A stretch of 45,288 bases of DNA from Jaenimonas drosophilae. Taxonomy: Eukaryota > Euglenozoa > Kinetoplastea > Trypanosomatida > Trypanosomatidae. The number at the start of each line of letters is the position of its first letter. The first letter of the stretch is position 1. Location: assembly GCA_030849065.1 (NCBI GenBank), contig JASAON010001514.1, positions 1 through 45,288 of the forward strand. Reading direction: 5' to 3'. The notes below the pieces were generated by a model. It saw only the letters and a program-made list of their open reading frames with translations, had not been told where the DNA came from and did no database searches. This document shows positions 1-8,640 of this stretch, piece after piece. The translations under genes were made by a program, and so were the position numbers.

Positions 1-816
1 CTCCCGCCGGGAGGTCTGTGTGACGGAGAGTTGCGCCCGTCTAAGTGAGGTGAGGTCAAAGGTGCGGTCCGACTGAGCCAGTGGACGGAGGATGCCAAAG
101 GCGACAAAGATGAGGAGCACCACGACATTGGGTAGGACCATCGTCCACGTCACGTAGATGGACTTGAGCACCGCAACAAAGTGCGAGACGGTCTTGGTGC
201 AGGGCCCGCTGCTGGAGTGGGCGTAGCCCTCGATGCACTCACGGCAGCTTGGCTCCGCCCAGTAGCCCCAGATGGGGCTGCGGTGGCACTGGCAGCTTCC
301 GTCTGGCCGGCAGCAGCCATGGCCACCACAGGTGACGTCTGGTGTACATGTGTCGGGTCGTTTGCTGTAGGATTTGCTGCAATCACTCTTGTTGTCGCTC
401 TCAATGGTCAGGACGGATCCCAGGCAGGTGTTGCAGGTGTAGGACACCTCCCCGGTGTGGTCTGAGCGGCAGGTCCACCCTGCGGTGTCGCACACCTCCG
501 ACATATCCTTGCAGGAGGTGGGGCAGCTGTTGGTGAAGGAGTAGCAGTAGTTGCCGTTGTTGGGGAGGTCATCAAAGGACCCACTCCAGGTGCATGAGGT
601 GGCACTTGGCATGTTGATCTCAATCATTCCCACACCGTTGCAGATGCAGTAAAAGTTGGCCCCGCCGTAGTCCACGGCGGTGACGGTGCCGCCCCTGCCA
701 AAGATGGTGGAGCACCACAAATTGGCCATCTTCTCGCCAATGGGGCAGACGGCTTGCTCTGCGACAACCATCTCCGACAGCAGCAGCAGGAGCAAGCCAA
801 CCAACCAGCGCGACAT
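1..816 (-). CDS. Cys-rich EGF/laminin-like type I membrane protein, C-terminus cut by window edge
   Basis: The frame is open from an ATG at 816 to the left edge (272 codons, no stop), so the C-terminus is missing. Residues 1-19 are a signal peptide with a run of Leu. The ectodomain (about 20-208) is rich in Cys; residues 157-206 hold a CGGHG motif followed by GSCQC, a WG pair, CRECIEGY and a final Cys, the spacing of EGF/laminin-type repeats. Residues 219-243 form one hydrophobic transmembrane segment, followed by a Ser/Thr/Arg-rich cytoplasmic start. Role is inferred only as a surface or endomembrane receptor-like protein; the ligand is unknown. This layout resembles the expanded membrane-associated protein families of bodonids. 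A polypyrimidine tract plus AG lies about 39 nt upstream of the ATG, supporting this start. Confidence 0.8.
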   Translation of the reverse strand, partial: MSRWLVGLLLLLLSEMVVAEQAVCPIGEKMANLWCSTIFGRGGTVTAVDYGGANFYCICNGVGMIEINMPSATSCTWSGSFDDLPNNGNYCYSFTNSCPTSCKDMSEVCDTAGWTCRSDHTGEVSYTCNTCLGSVLTIESDNKSDCSKSYSKRPDTCTPDVTCGGHGCCRPDGSCQCHRSPIWGYWAEPSCRECIEGYAHSSSGPCTKTVSHFVAVLKSIYVTWTMVLPNVVVLLIFVAFGILRPLAQSDRTFDLTSLRRAQLSVTQTSRRE

Positions 817-854
817 TGTTGGTTGCGTGGCGGAGCAGCTTCTAGTAGATGTAC

Positions 855-897
855 CTGTGAGTGAGTGGGAAGAGAAGGCAAAGAAGGAAGAAAAGTG
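855..897 (-). promoter_or_regulatory. Predicted spliced-leader acceptor of the membrane protein gene
   Basis: On the minus strand a long C/T tract (about 897-865) is followed by the first AG at 856-855, giving a predicted 5'UTR of 38 nt before the ATG at 816. This is the standard arrangement for kinetoplastid trans-splicing. Confidence 0.6.
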
Positions 898-1434
898 TGA
901 TACCATGGCATGGCAATAAGGAAGGAAACATAGATTGAATGTGCATGTGTGTTGGTATCTGCTGCGTTTGGTGCCCACTGCCACGTCGCAGCCCAACTCA
1001 CTACTCTCACAATCGATAGTCTCCACGTTTTGATGGCTCGCATTCGTTGGCGAATGGAGATGAAGTTGTGGGATGTGCGTGTGTGTGGGGGGGGGTGTCC
1101 TCCACGCGCACAGGAACCTCACCACACACCACACACGCACACGCACAACACCAGGAAGATGATGATGATGATCGGAAAAAAAAAAGTGAAACAACGGAGG
1201 AGAGAAGGAGACGTCGTGGGACGGTCGATAAGTTGGAGCTCACAAAAAAGAAGAGCGGCAGGTGATGACGACGGCATCTACACACATGGAGTATGAGTAG
1301 GAGTGGCAATGTGGCTGTGTGTATGTGTGTGTGCGTGTGTGTGTTGTTGGCTGCAAAGACACCACACAACCAAGAACACCAGGCACACATACGTCATACA
1401 TACACACAAGCACCTCTCACCTATTCCTCCTCTG

Positions 1435-1486
1435 TTTCCCACCCAACCACACAACACACGTGTGTGGAGTGTGGTTGGGTGGGAAA
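1435..1486. repeat. Inverted repeat, 18-bp perfect arms
   Basis: Left arm 1435-1452 (TTTCCCACCCAACCACAC) is the exact reverse complement of 1469-1486. The 16-nt spacer itself contains a 12-bp palindrome ACACACGTGTGT, so almost the whole 52 nt can fold as a hairpin or cruciform. Confidence 0.85.
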
Positions 1487-1928
1487 AAGAAAAACGAAGG
1501 ACACAGAAGCAAGAAGGAGCACATCTACTGCGTACAACGCACAAGAGTCGAGCTCCACAGACATGTACGCATGAGTGAGCACACACACACACACACAAAG
1601 GTTGGGAGATGTAGCGCTGCCGTCCACTCACTAGCACAACTTGGTAACAACTCCAACTGTTGTGATCGTGTTTTTCTTTCTTTCTGTTCTTGTGTGTGTG
1701 TTCGTGGGTTTCGTTGCGCGAACGATGGAGGTGGTCGAGAAGAATGAAGAATTTGTTTTGTTGATTAGGAATCTGAGGCCAGCTGCTCATGAGCTCATCT
1801 GCACGGACGCACCAACACGGCATTATGATGATGATGATGGTGATGATGATGCTCCACGATGCAGGATGTATCTCCTCTCTGTTGGTCATGCATGGAAGCA
1901 ACACACACACAAACGTTGCTACGTTTTT

Positions 1929-3332
1929 TTAGACGAGGATGATGCCCTTGCTGCCCAGCACCGCGCACATGCGGATGAGCGAGGTCAGAAGCATCAGTGC
2001 ACCAATCTGATGTGAGGCCGCCACCGGCACATCCACCGACGACAAGATGGTCCACATGCCCAGCACCATTTGCATCACCAAGACCGCATTCACCATGTGC
2101 AGCGAACGGAGCACGCGACGTGGAATGACGGCCCCACGCCGACGCGAGCACGCCACGTTAAGCCCCGTGATGGCGAGGCACGTCGTTCCCGCCATGATGC
2201 GGTGGCACGTCTGCACCATGGAGTGATTCTCGCAAAAGTTGCGCCACGTTGGCTCGAGGGCGAAGAGATGGTCCATGGGCGGCACAATCCCGCCCGCCAT
2301 CCACGGGAAGTCGTGGTTGTAGAGCAAACCAGCATCCAAGCCGGCCACCATCGCCCCCGACATGGCGGTGGCGAACATGATGGTGCAGGAGAGCCGCGAC
2401 CACCGCTGCACGCGTGCGTGCAACGGAAACGATTGGCAGCGTGGCATCTTCAGGCCAAAGCCCATGCGGAGCATGAAGCTGTATATCAAGAAGGCCAAAA
2501 AGAGATGGGCGGTGAGGCGCATGGCGGAGACGGTGGCCTTCTTGCGCTCCTCCACCAAGCGCGGATCGAGCCCGCTCCGCACCATGTACCAGCCCATCGC
2601 CCCCTGCGCCCCACCAAGACCGAGGATGCCCAGCAAGCCCAGGCCAAAGCCACGATTGCCCGCGAAGCGGCCGCGCGCATACATCATCACGAGGGGCACG
2701 CCATAGACGAGGCCCAGGCTGCGCGCCAGAACACGGTGCGCCCACTCCCAAAAGAAGATGAGTTTGAAGTCGTCCAGCGTCATGTCGGGCTTCTGCAGGA
2801 ACTCAGGGAAGCGTTGGTAGTTGCGGAACTCCGCGGCCCACTCCTCCTCCGTCAGGGGCGGGCGCACACCCGAGATGGGCTTCCACTCAACAATGGAGAG
2901 GCCACTCTCGGTGAGGCGGGTGATGCCGCCAAACCACACAACCCCGCCCACGACGGCGGCACTGACGTACAGCCAACGTGCCACACGACGATTGCTGCGG
3001 GAGGGGCGGTAGGGCACCTCTTCCTCTGCGTCATGAGCAGGAGTTGCTGAGGTTGGTGTTGGGGTTGGGGTTGGTGTTGGGGCTGATACCTTGTGCATGT
3101 GAGTTGTTGGGGTTGGGGTTGGTGTTGGTGTTGGTGTGTGTTGCTGTTGTTGCTGCTGTTGCGGTGGTGGTGGTGTTGCGATGTTCTTGATGGGTGTGGA
3201 GGCATGCAAAACCGCCATGGGATAGGTGATGGGATAGTAGAAGCTGCGCCATGAGCTGGCGAGGGCAGCACCCCAGCGACGTCGGGCAGGTGCGTGGACG
3301 AGCGGCGTGTTGGCGGCCGTGAAGCGGAGCAT
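1929..3332 (-). CDS. COX15: Heme A synthase COX15/CtaA, mitochondrial inner membrane
   Basis: A 467-aa protein. COX15 oxidises the C8 methyl of heme O to the formyl of heme A for cytochrome c oxidase. The N-terminus (MLRFTA, Arg-rich to about residue 29) looks like a mitochondrial presequence. Residues 57-96 form a Q-run and two Thr-Pro repeats, an unusual low-complexity linker. The catalytic part begins near 119 (RWLYVSAAVVGG; GGITRLTESGLSIVEWKP at 135-152). The four His that bind the two hemes in this family are present: H199 (EWAHR), H276 (TAHL), H377 (TCHRIMAG) and H441 (ASHQIGA), and about eight hydrophobic segments fit the family. A C/T tract and AG (3356) lie shortly upstream of the ATG at 3332. 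Identity is firm; the linker is unusual. Confidence 0.95.
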   Translation of the reverse strand: MLRFTAANTPLVHAPARRRWGAALASSWRSFYYPITYPMAVLHASTPIKNIATPPPPQQQQQQQHTPTPTPTPTPTTHMHKVSAPTPTPTPTPTSATPAHDAEEEVPYRPSRSNRRVARWLYVSAAVVGGVVWFGGITRLTESGLSIVEWKPISGVRPPLTEEEWAAEFRNYQRFPEFLQKPDMTLDDFKLIFFWEWAHRVLARSLGLVYGVPLVMMYARGRFAGNRGFGLGLLGILGLGGAQGAMGWYMVRSGLDPRLVEERKKATVSAMRLTAHLFLAFLIYSFMLRMGFGLKMPRCQSFPLHARVQRWSRLSCTIMFATAMSGAMVAGLDAGLLYNHDFPWMAGGIVPPMDHLFALEPTWRNFCENHSMVQTCHRIMAGTTCLAITGLNVACSRRRGAVIPRRVLRSLHMVNAVLVMQMVLGMWTILSSVDVPVAASHQIGALMLLTSLIRMCAVLGSKGIILV

Positions 3333-3779
3333 GACTCAACGACGAAACACAGAAACTTTTTTTGTGTGTTTGTGTTGTTGTTGTTGTTGTGTGTGCAGAG
3401 AAGAAGGAGTGGAAGAAGGGTACGTAGTTGTGATGGTGTATGTTATGTATGGCACAACAACACAGACATGTTGTGTGGCGCAAAAAAAATAATTTCATGC
3501 ATGGAGAAGTACCCCTCCCCAGCTGCCCCCTTTCTGCAGTCAGTGGCACACACATCAGCGGCACGCACGTAGTGCCACACAACAACGAAGCGCAACCAAG
3601 GAATGGAGTAGCGCCAGCACACCCCCAACACACCAGTGATGATGATCGTGATGATGAGGATGATGATGATGATGATGATGATGGTGTTCTTCATCTCCAC
3701 CCACCTCCACATGATGATGATGCTACCCACTCACAACAACAACAACAACATCATCATCAGCCACATACACGCACCACGC
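3333..3779. other. Intergenic region, COX15 to phosphatase
   Basis: 447 nt without a gene. It holds a GTT run at 3373-3390 (CAA in the COX15 leader), GAT repeats at 3637-3682, and AAC/ATC repeats at 3732-3757 in the phosphatase 3'UTR. Confidence 0.7.
3356..3420 (-). promoter_or_regulatory. Predicted spliced-leader acceptor of COX15
   Basis: A C/T tract (about 3420-3397 on the minus strand) is followed by an AG-free CA/CAA-rich stretch and the first AG at 3357-3356, 24 nt before the ATG. Confidence 0.45.
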
Positions 3780-4700
3780 CTACAAGAAGTACTCCGGTGG
3801 CGGGTGTTTGGCCAAGTGGCCCCGCGTTTCTGCCGGTGCCGCACCAAAATACACGACATTGCGATTCATCACGGAGTTCTCGCCAATCTCCAAGATGGAA
3901 GCCACGTTGCCACAGCGGTAGCAGTAGTTGGGTGCCGACCACACGGTGCAGCAGTTATTATCAAACATGGACTTGTACCCCTCCAACACGAGCTGGTGTG
4001 CGCGGGCGATCAAGCTCAGGCCGTTGCGATGGTTGAAGCGTTTGGCCACCTCCGCGCCAAAAATGAATCCCGCCCCGCGTGGGCTGACGCTCCACGTATC
4101 AATATCCTCCGGATCGGACCACAACAAGTCGCTCATGGGGCCCTCGTGTGGCACCTCCTGCTTGCGATCGAGCACACGCATCTCATCCAAGGTGTTTATT
4201 TGTGGGCTGAGCCCGCCATGCACGCAGAAGATATCCCCCTCCACCACCGCCCCGAGCGGGAGATAATCAAAGAGCTCCGTGCAGAGCCTCCACACGTTGG
4301 CGCTGCCGTACTTGCGATAGCACTCATCGTAGAAGCCGTAGACCTGCGTGATTTGGCGCGATTCGTGGTTGCCGCGCAGGAGGGTCATGCGATCTGGATA
4401 GCGTGCCTTGAGCAACAACAACAAGAGAACGGTCTCGATGCTGTGATAGCCACGATCCACGTAATCGCCCATGAAGACGTAGCTCGTCTCAGGAACATTG
4501 CCGCCCTTGCCGAAGAGCTCCAGCAAGTCGTAGAATTGGCCGTGAATATCGCCACAGAGCGTCACTGGGGCGTACACCACCTCCACGTTTCCCTCCTCGA
4601 GTAGCAAGTCTTTGCAACGGTCGCAGAGCTGCACAACCTGCTCCTCGGAGATGAGCTTGCCGGTGTAGAGGAGCTCGAGCTGGGCGTTGAGATCACTCAT
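3780..4700 (-). CDS. PP2A-family Ser/Thr phosphatase catalytic subunit (PP4c/PP6c type)
   Basis: The 306-aa product from MSDLNAQ (ATG at 4700) has the normal length of PP4c/PP6c. An in-frame upstream Met would add only a His/Thr-rich stretch encoded by a CA repeat, so it is rejected. All metallophosphatase motifs are intact: GDIHG (50-54), GDYVDRG (78-84), GNHE (110-113), HGG (161-163) and the [11 protein letters not shown] block (255-265). The C-terminal YFL is the carboxymethylation tail of PP2A-like enzymes. The AAPxETRG segment near residues 287-294 resembles PP4c more than PP6c in my recollection. The enzyme dephosphorylates Ser/Thr with regulatory subunits that this window does not show. 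Placing it in PP4 rather than PP6 needs a tree. Confidence 0.92.
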   Translation of the reverse strand: MSDLNAQLELLYTGKLISEEQVVQLCDRCKDLLLEEGNVEVVYAPVTLCGDIHGQFYDLLELFGKGGNVPETSYVFMGDYVDRGYHSIETVLLLLLLKARYPDRMTLLRGNHESRQITQVYGFYDECYRKYGSANVWRLCTELFDYLPLGAVVEGDIFCVHGGLSPQINTLDEMRVLDRKQEVPHEGPMSDLLWSDPEDIDTWSVSPRGAGFIFGAEVAKRFNHRNGLSLIARAHQLVLEGYKSMFDNNCCTVWSAPNYCYRCGNVASILEIGENSVMNRNVVYFGAAPAETRGHLAKHPPPEYFL

Positions 4701-5215
4701 CCTTGCGTGATGATGATGAATGCTCCGTGTTGCAGGGCAAATCAATCCAAGGGGGTAAATGCTACAGGGTTTGTGTGTGTGTGTGTGTGTGTCAGTGCGG
4801 AGGAGCAGCAGCACAAGATTTATGAGCGTGTGTACGTGTACGTGTACGTGTGTGTGTGTGCTTTGGTGAAGCAGGAGCAGGAATGTCGGGGTGGCGTTTG
4901 TTGTTTCGTGGATATGTTCTTGTTTTTTTTTTGTTGTTGTTGTTGTTGTGTGCGTGTACGACTCTCGGACACGTGAAAGTTGATCTATGCAGGCTGAGTT
5001 CCTACAACAGCAAACTACGCGTAATCATAGAGAGAAAGCACATGCATGATGATGATGATGATGATGATGATGAAGATGATGAAGATGATGATGAAGATGA
5101 TGAAGATGATGATGAAGATGATGATGAAGATGATGATGATGATCAGCTACATCTTGGTCATGAGTTGTTGTTGTTGTTGTTGTTGTTGTTGCTCCTGATG
5201 CTGGCAGAAGCCTCT
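4701..5215. other. Intergenic region with GT, TACGTG and GAT/GAA repeats
   Basis: 515 nt without a supported gene. It contains (GT)n at 4770-4792, three TACGTG units near 4833-4850, a GTT run at 4931-4949, the long GAT/GAA tract at 5046-5141, and a second GTT run at 5164-5190 just after the MsrB stop. A plus-strand acidic frame through the GAT tract is a microsatellite artefact. Confidence 0.65.
5046..5141. repeat. GAT/GAA trinucleotide tract
   Basis: About 95 nt of GAT triplets interrupted at fairly regular spacing by GAA triplets. It lies 75 nt beyond the MsrB stop and would be transcribed as an ATC/TTC tract in the MsrB 3'UTR or next leader. Confidence 0.85.
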
Positions 5216-5698
5216 TCACTTTGCTTCTTCCGCAGCCACAAACACAATGGCCGTGGCGTTGACGCAGTGCCGCTCATTCGGCGCAGGATTCGAGAACCCC
5301 TCACCACGAAACACGTGGCCGAGATGGCCGTTGCATGCGTTACACACAATCTCCGTACGTCGTCCATCGGCATCACGCATCTCACGCACCGCCAGTGGCA
5401 GGCAATCATAAAATGCCGGCCAACCACAACTACACGCAAACTTCATGGCACTCGTGTAGAGTGGCGTGTTGCAGCCCGCACAGTGATAGGTGCCCGCTTC
5501 AAAGAAGCCATCCAGCAAACCGTGCGGAGGGTCGGTGTGCTTCTCTCGCAGTACGCGGAACTGTGCCGGGGTCAGACGCGTACGCCACACATCGTTGCCG
5601 ACGTCTTTGCTGCCATCGCACTCATGGCGCTGGGCACAGTGCGTCTCGGTGCTGGGAAAACGGCCGGGGCTGATATCCACGGGAGGACGCGTACACAT
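5216..5698 (-). CDS. msrB: Peptide-methionine (R)-S-oxide reductase MsrB
   Basis: 160 aa from the ATG at 5698; the frame extends 7 codons upstream only through a TTG. MsrB reduces methionine-R-sulfoxide in proteins and free Met. Two zinc-binding CxxC pairs (C73/C76 and C119/C122), the CGWPAF block (91-96), GHLGHVFRGEGF (124-135) and the catalytic Cys145 in RHCVNATAI are all present. Cys91 before GWP is at the position of the usual resolving Cys. There is a Cys at the catalytic position, not selenocysteine. No clear mitochondrial presequence is visible, so a cytosolic site is assumed. Length and motifs match single-domain MsrB. Confidence 0.93.
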   Translation of the reverse strand: MCTRPPVDISPGRFPSTETHCAQRHECDGSKDVGNDVWRTRLTPAQFRVLREKHTDPPHGLLDGFFEAGTYHCAGCNTPLYTSAMKFACSCGWPAFYDCLPLAVREMRDADGRRTEIVCNACNGHLGHVFRGEGFSNPAPNERHCVNATAIVFVAAEEAK

Positions 5699-6234
5699 GT
5701 TGCGTGAAACACAACACAAGAGTGAATGAGTAGGTTGTTGGTGTTGGTGTGGTGCAACAAGAACAACAGCACGACGAAGACGAGTGTTGGTGCTGCTGCT
5801 CCACGTCGGTCGCGTGATGCAGCGACGAGGAACGGTGGAGAGGAGCGTTGGTGTCGGGTACTACTGCACTACACAAGCAAGCAAAAAAATGATGATGATG
5901 TAAGTACATGTGTGTTGTTGTTGTTGTTGTTGTTGCGCATTCATTGAATAGGATCACCACAACAACACATTTGTGTGTGTGTGTGTATGTGTATATATAT
6001 CTGCTTCATGTTGTGTGAGGCCAACGCATTCTCTCTGTGTGTGTTTCTATGATGGAGCATATCTCTTGTACCCCTTTGTTGTTGTTGTTGCGTTTATCAT
6101 GAACGCCAACATCACCCACAACCAAGAGGCAGCCACTTATGCAGCTCCTCCATCATGATGGAGGTGAGTGCTCCTCACTCATCGTTAGCATCTATGTGGT
6201 ATATGTGTTGTGTGTGTGTGTGTGTGCGTACGTA
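5699..6234. other. Intergenic region, MsrB to MoaC
   Basis: 536 nt without a gene. It holds GTT runs at 5918-5936 and 6078-6091, GT runs near 5970-5990 and 6205-6224, and an 18-bp palindrome at 6147-6164, 71 nt beyond the MoaC stop. Confidence 0.65.
6147..6164. repeat. 18-bp perfect palindrome
   Basis: CCTCCATCATGATGGAGG is its own reverse complement, in the 3'UTR of the MoaC gene. Confidence 0.85.
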
Positions 6235-8328
6235 TCAACGAGCACGCCGGCGACTGACGCGCTTGTTGCGTCGTGGTGCAGGCTCCTCCTCAACCTCTTC
6301 TTCCTCTACAACCACCTCCGCATCGTCGTCAGCGTAGGACGGGGGCTCATCCCAGCTATCATGACGTACGGCACGCATCACTTCACCATCATCATCATCA
6401 TCATCATGTGCGGGGGATGTACGCCGACGGTTGAGCTTCGTGGACGGCGTTGACGCACGTCGTGGAACCTCTACTTCATCATCGTCATGATCGTCGTCGT
6501 GATCTTGGGCATCATGATCCTCATCTTCAACATCAGCAACACGGCGTTGGCTTGCTCGAATCTTTGCGGCAGAGGTGGCGCGGGAGTTGGGGGAGCGACG
6601 ACGACGTGGTGGTGGAGGTGCCACCTCCTCCTCATCTTGCTCCTCCACCTCCTCCTCCTCCACATGTACCTCAACTGCATCATCATCATCATCCTCGTTT
6701 ACATGCACCTCCTCCTCCACGACAGCCGTTTTGGAGGCCTTCTTGTTCTTGGTGGCATGTGCCTTGGAAGTAGGTTTGGAGGCGGGGGAAGTCCGTCTAG
6801 TGGCGGTGTTGCGGCCACGACGCGATGTTGTTGGTACCTCTTCCTCATCGTCTTCATCATCATTGTTGTTGGTGGTGGTTGTGGCGGCGATGTTGGCCAC
6901 CTTCTTGGCTGGTGATGAAGGTGAAGATGAAGCTGCTTCTTCCGGAGCCTCAGAAGATACGCGCGAATCGTTGGCGTACTTTCGGCGTGGATAGAGCTCC
7001 TGCATGCGCCGTTCTTGTTTGCTGGTGTGCCACCATGCGTTGCGCGGATCATCGCCCACCGCCTCCGTGGAGTTGTTGCTGGCCTGCGTACGTGCACGAA
7101 CATTCTTCACGACGCTCATCGCGGGCTCCTCATCAACGTCATCATCATCATCCTCCTCCTTGGCGGTCTTGGTGGCCACATCATCATCATCCTCATCACC
7201 ACGTGTTGCTGCAGCATCTTCAGCACATGTTTTCGTGTTTGGTGCAGTCAATGCTTGTTGTTGTGGTGGTGGTGTACGTCGTTCTGTCTCCGACATGAGC
7301 AACTTGATGAAATCATTTTTGCCACCACGTTTGGCCAAGACGAAGGCCTCGCCAATGCCAAGGCCGTCTTCTTGTGCGCCAGGGAAGCCCTTCAACATGT
7401 CGTAGAGCGTCAGGCTCGCAACGGTGGCACCCGTGAGAGCCTCCATCTCCACCCCCGTTTTGTATTCCTCCGTGGCCACGGTGCAGAAGCAGTATAGCAC
7501 GCTATAATCACCACGACGCAAACGTGGCGAGGGCGGCGGCGTACTTCGCTTGCGCATGACAACACGATGAGGAAGAGAGGATGGGCGCAGTACCTCCACA
7601 TCCCCTTCCGCATCCTGAAGTGGTGAAGATGATGATGATGAAGTTGTTGTTGTTGTTGCGTTGTTGTGTGGGAGTGGTGATAAGAAGGGGCTACGCACCA
7701 CACGACGTCGGAACGTGAAGCTGCACCGCTGAATTGGTATTGGGTGGCAAAACGGAATCAGCGTGCTCGCCTGCTTCACCGCGTTGGTGCCGGCAACAAC
7801 GGCGGTGGCGAAGAGTGGGCCCTTCTTACTGGTGTAGTACTCCTCCATGGTGGGGGCAGCAGCACTGCCCAACATGTTGTTGTCGTTGTTGTTGTTGGTG
7901 GTGTTGTGGCGGTGTGCAGGTACCATGAGCTGCTTCATGCCCTCCAAGATGGCGGATGCCGCGGGTGGCACCACAATCGTGGCAACGGCGGTGGCCAAGC
8001 GGCAGCTGCTGCGTTTGGCGGTGATATCTATCATGCGTGGCAAGTTGGTGTGCTCATCCACGTGCGTACCTTGAATAGATGGTGCCACAACCTGTGAAGA
8101 TGCTGATGTCGGCGTGTTGTTGTTGTTGTTGTTCTTATTGTTGCTGGTGTTGGCTTTCATCTTGGAGGAAGAGGATGAGCTGGGACGATGGCGTGAAGAT
8201 GAGGTACGTGATGGCGATGCGCGTCGTGGCGAGCGACCTGAACGACTGCCACGCTTCAACGTTTTGCGGCGAAGTTGTGTTGCCGGGCGCTTCAGTGGCG
8301 CCAACAACCACTGCGGTACACGAAGCAT
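6235..8328 (-). CDS. MoaC-type cyclic pyranopterin phosphate synthase with long disordered C-terminal extension
   Basis: 697 aa. MoaC completes the first step of molybdenum cofactor synthesis, converting the MoaA product to cPMP; in eukaryotes this is mitochondrial. The N-terminus (MLRVPQWLLAPLKRP, Arg/Ser-rich) fits a presequence. The MoaC domain spans about 98-345: MIDITAK (99-105), KKGPLFATAVVAG (168-180), TLIPFCHP (189-196), KTGVEMEALTG (290-300), YDMLK (309-313, with the Asp and Lys of the active site) and AKRGGKNDF (332-340). Two insertions interrupt it: an Asn-rich loop (about 140-160) and a Thr/Ser-rich loop (about 211-272). Residues 346-697 are acidic, low-complexity sequence alternating with basic clusters and are not part of known MoaC. 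No MoaA neighbour is seen. The enzyme core looks complete. Confidence 0.88.
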   Translation of the reverse strand: MLRVPQWLLAPLKRPATQLRRKTLKRGSRSGRSPRRASPSRTSSSRHRPSSSSSSKMKANTSNNKNNNNNNTPTSASSQVVAPSIQGTHVDEHTNLPRMIDITAKRSSCRLATAVATIVVPPAASAILEGMKQLMVPAHRHNTTNNNNDNNMLGSAAAPTMEEYYTSKKGPLFATAVVAGTNAVKQASTLIPFCHPIPIQRCSFTFRRRVVRSPFLSPLPHNNATTTTTSSSSSSPLQDAEGDVEVLRPSSLPHRVVMRKRSTPPPSPRLRRGDYSVLYCFCTVATEEYKTGVEMEALTGATVASLTLYDMLKGFPGAQEDGLGIGEAFVLAKRGGKNDFIKLLMSETERRTPPPQQQALTAPNTKTCAEDAAATRGDEDDDDVATKTAKEEDDDDDVDEEPAMSVVKNVRARTQASNNSTEAVGDDPRNAWWHTSKQERRMQELYPRRKYANDSRVSSEAPEEAASSSPSSPAKKVANIAATTTTNNNDDEDDEEEVPTTSRRGRNTATRRTSPASKPTSKAHATKNKKASKTAVVEEEVHVNEDDDDDAVEVHVEEEEVEEQDEEEVAPPPPRRRRSPNSRATSAAKIRASQRRVADVEDEDHDAQDHDDDHDDDEVEVPRRASTPSTKLNRRRTSPAHDDDDDDGEVMRAVRHDSWDEPPSYADDDAEVVVEEEEVEEEPAPRRNKRVSRRRAR

Positions 8329-8640
8329 GCTTGTGCTACAACAAGATCTATGTTGTGTGTGTGTATGTTGTGGTTGATGAATGAATCACGATGATGTTTG
8401 TTGTTGTGGCGAATACTTGCGCCAATCAGCAAAAAAAAAAAAATGTGCTGCTGCGTCGCACAATCTTTTTTGGAAGAAGTGTTGAGAAATGAAAAGAAAG
8501 AGACGGTGAAGATGATGGTAGGTCCATAACAACAACAACAACAACGAGAAGGAGGAGTAGTGGAGTGATGGTGATTGGAGATCATCATCATCATGTGTGC
8601 GTACATCATGAAGTGGTTGTGGTTGTGGTTGTGTGCATCA
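8329..8640. other. Intergenic region, MoaC to 245-aa protein
   Basis: 312 nt without a gene. A 13-nt A-run at about 8432-8444 (T-run in the transcript) could be part of the MoaC splice acceptor; AAC repeats occur at about 8527-8544. Confidence 0.6.

Larger units (their letters stand above)
817..1928. other. 1.1-kb intergenic region with mixed GT/AC microsatellites and a strong inverted repeat
   Basis: No convincing gene. The region separates the COX15 stop from the membrane protein start. It contains CA and GT runs in both orientations (for example 1128-1146, 1316-1343, 1578-1596), a purine-rich stretch around 1156-1210, and a near-complete hairpin at 1435-1486. Open frames here encode only His/Thr, Cys/Val or Ile runs from microsatellites, so I treat them as noncoding. 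Confidence 0.7.

Noticed and set aside
1278..1910. Minus-strand 210-codon open frame in the first spacer
   Set aside because: Composed of His/Thr, Ile and Cys/Val runs produced by CA, ATC and GT microsatellites; no domain and no consistent codon use.
2070..3050. Plus-strand 326-codon frame opposite COX15
   Set aside because: Shadow of COX15 in another frame; His/Arg/Ala-rich composition typical of an antisense frame.
4850..5707. Plus-strand 285-codon frame with Asp/Glu and Leu runs
   Set aside because: The acidic part is the GAT/GAA repeat and the rest is the antisense of MsrB; it opposes the direction of all other genes.
5699..5719. Seven-codon N-terminal extension of MsrB
   Set aside because: It begins with TTG, not ATG; the first ATG is at 5698. 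Similar TTG-led extensions of the ADP-ribosylglycohydrolase-like, R3H and ACAD-like genes were trimmed for the same reason.
6044..6051. Exact match to the cycling-element consensus (CATAGAAA on the minus strand) after MoaC
   Set aside because: Several such octamers are expected by chance in 45 kb, and nothing links it to a replication gene, unlike the paired motif at H4.
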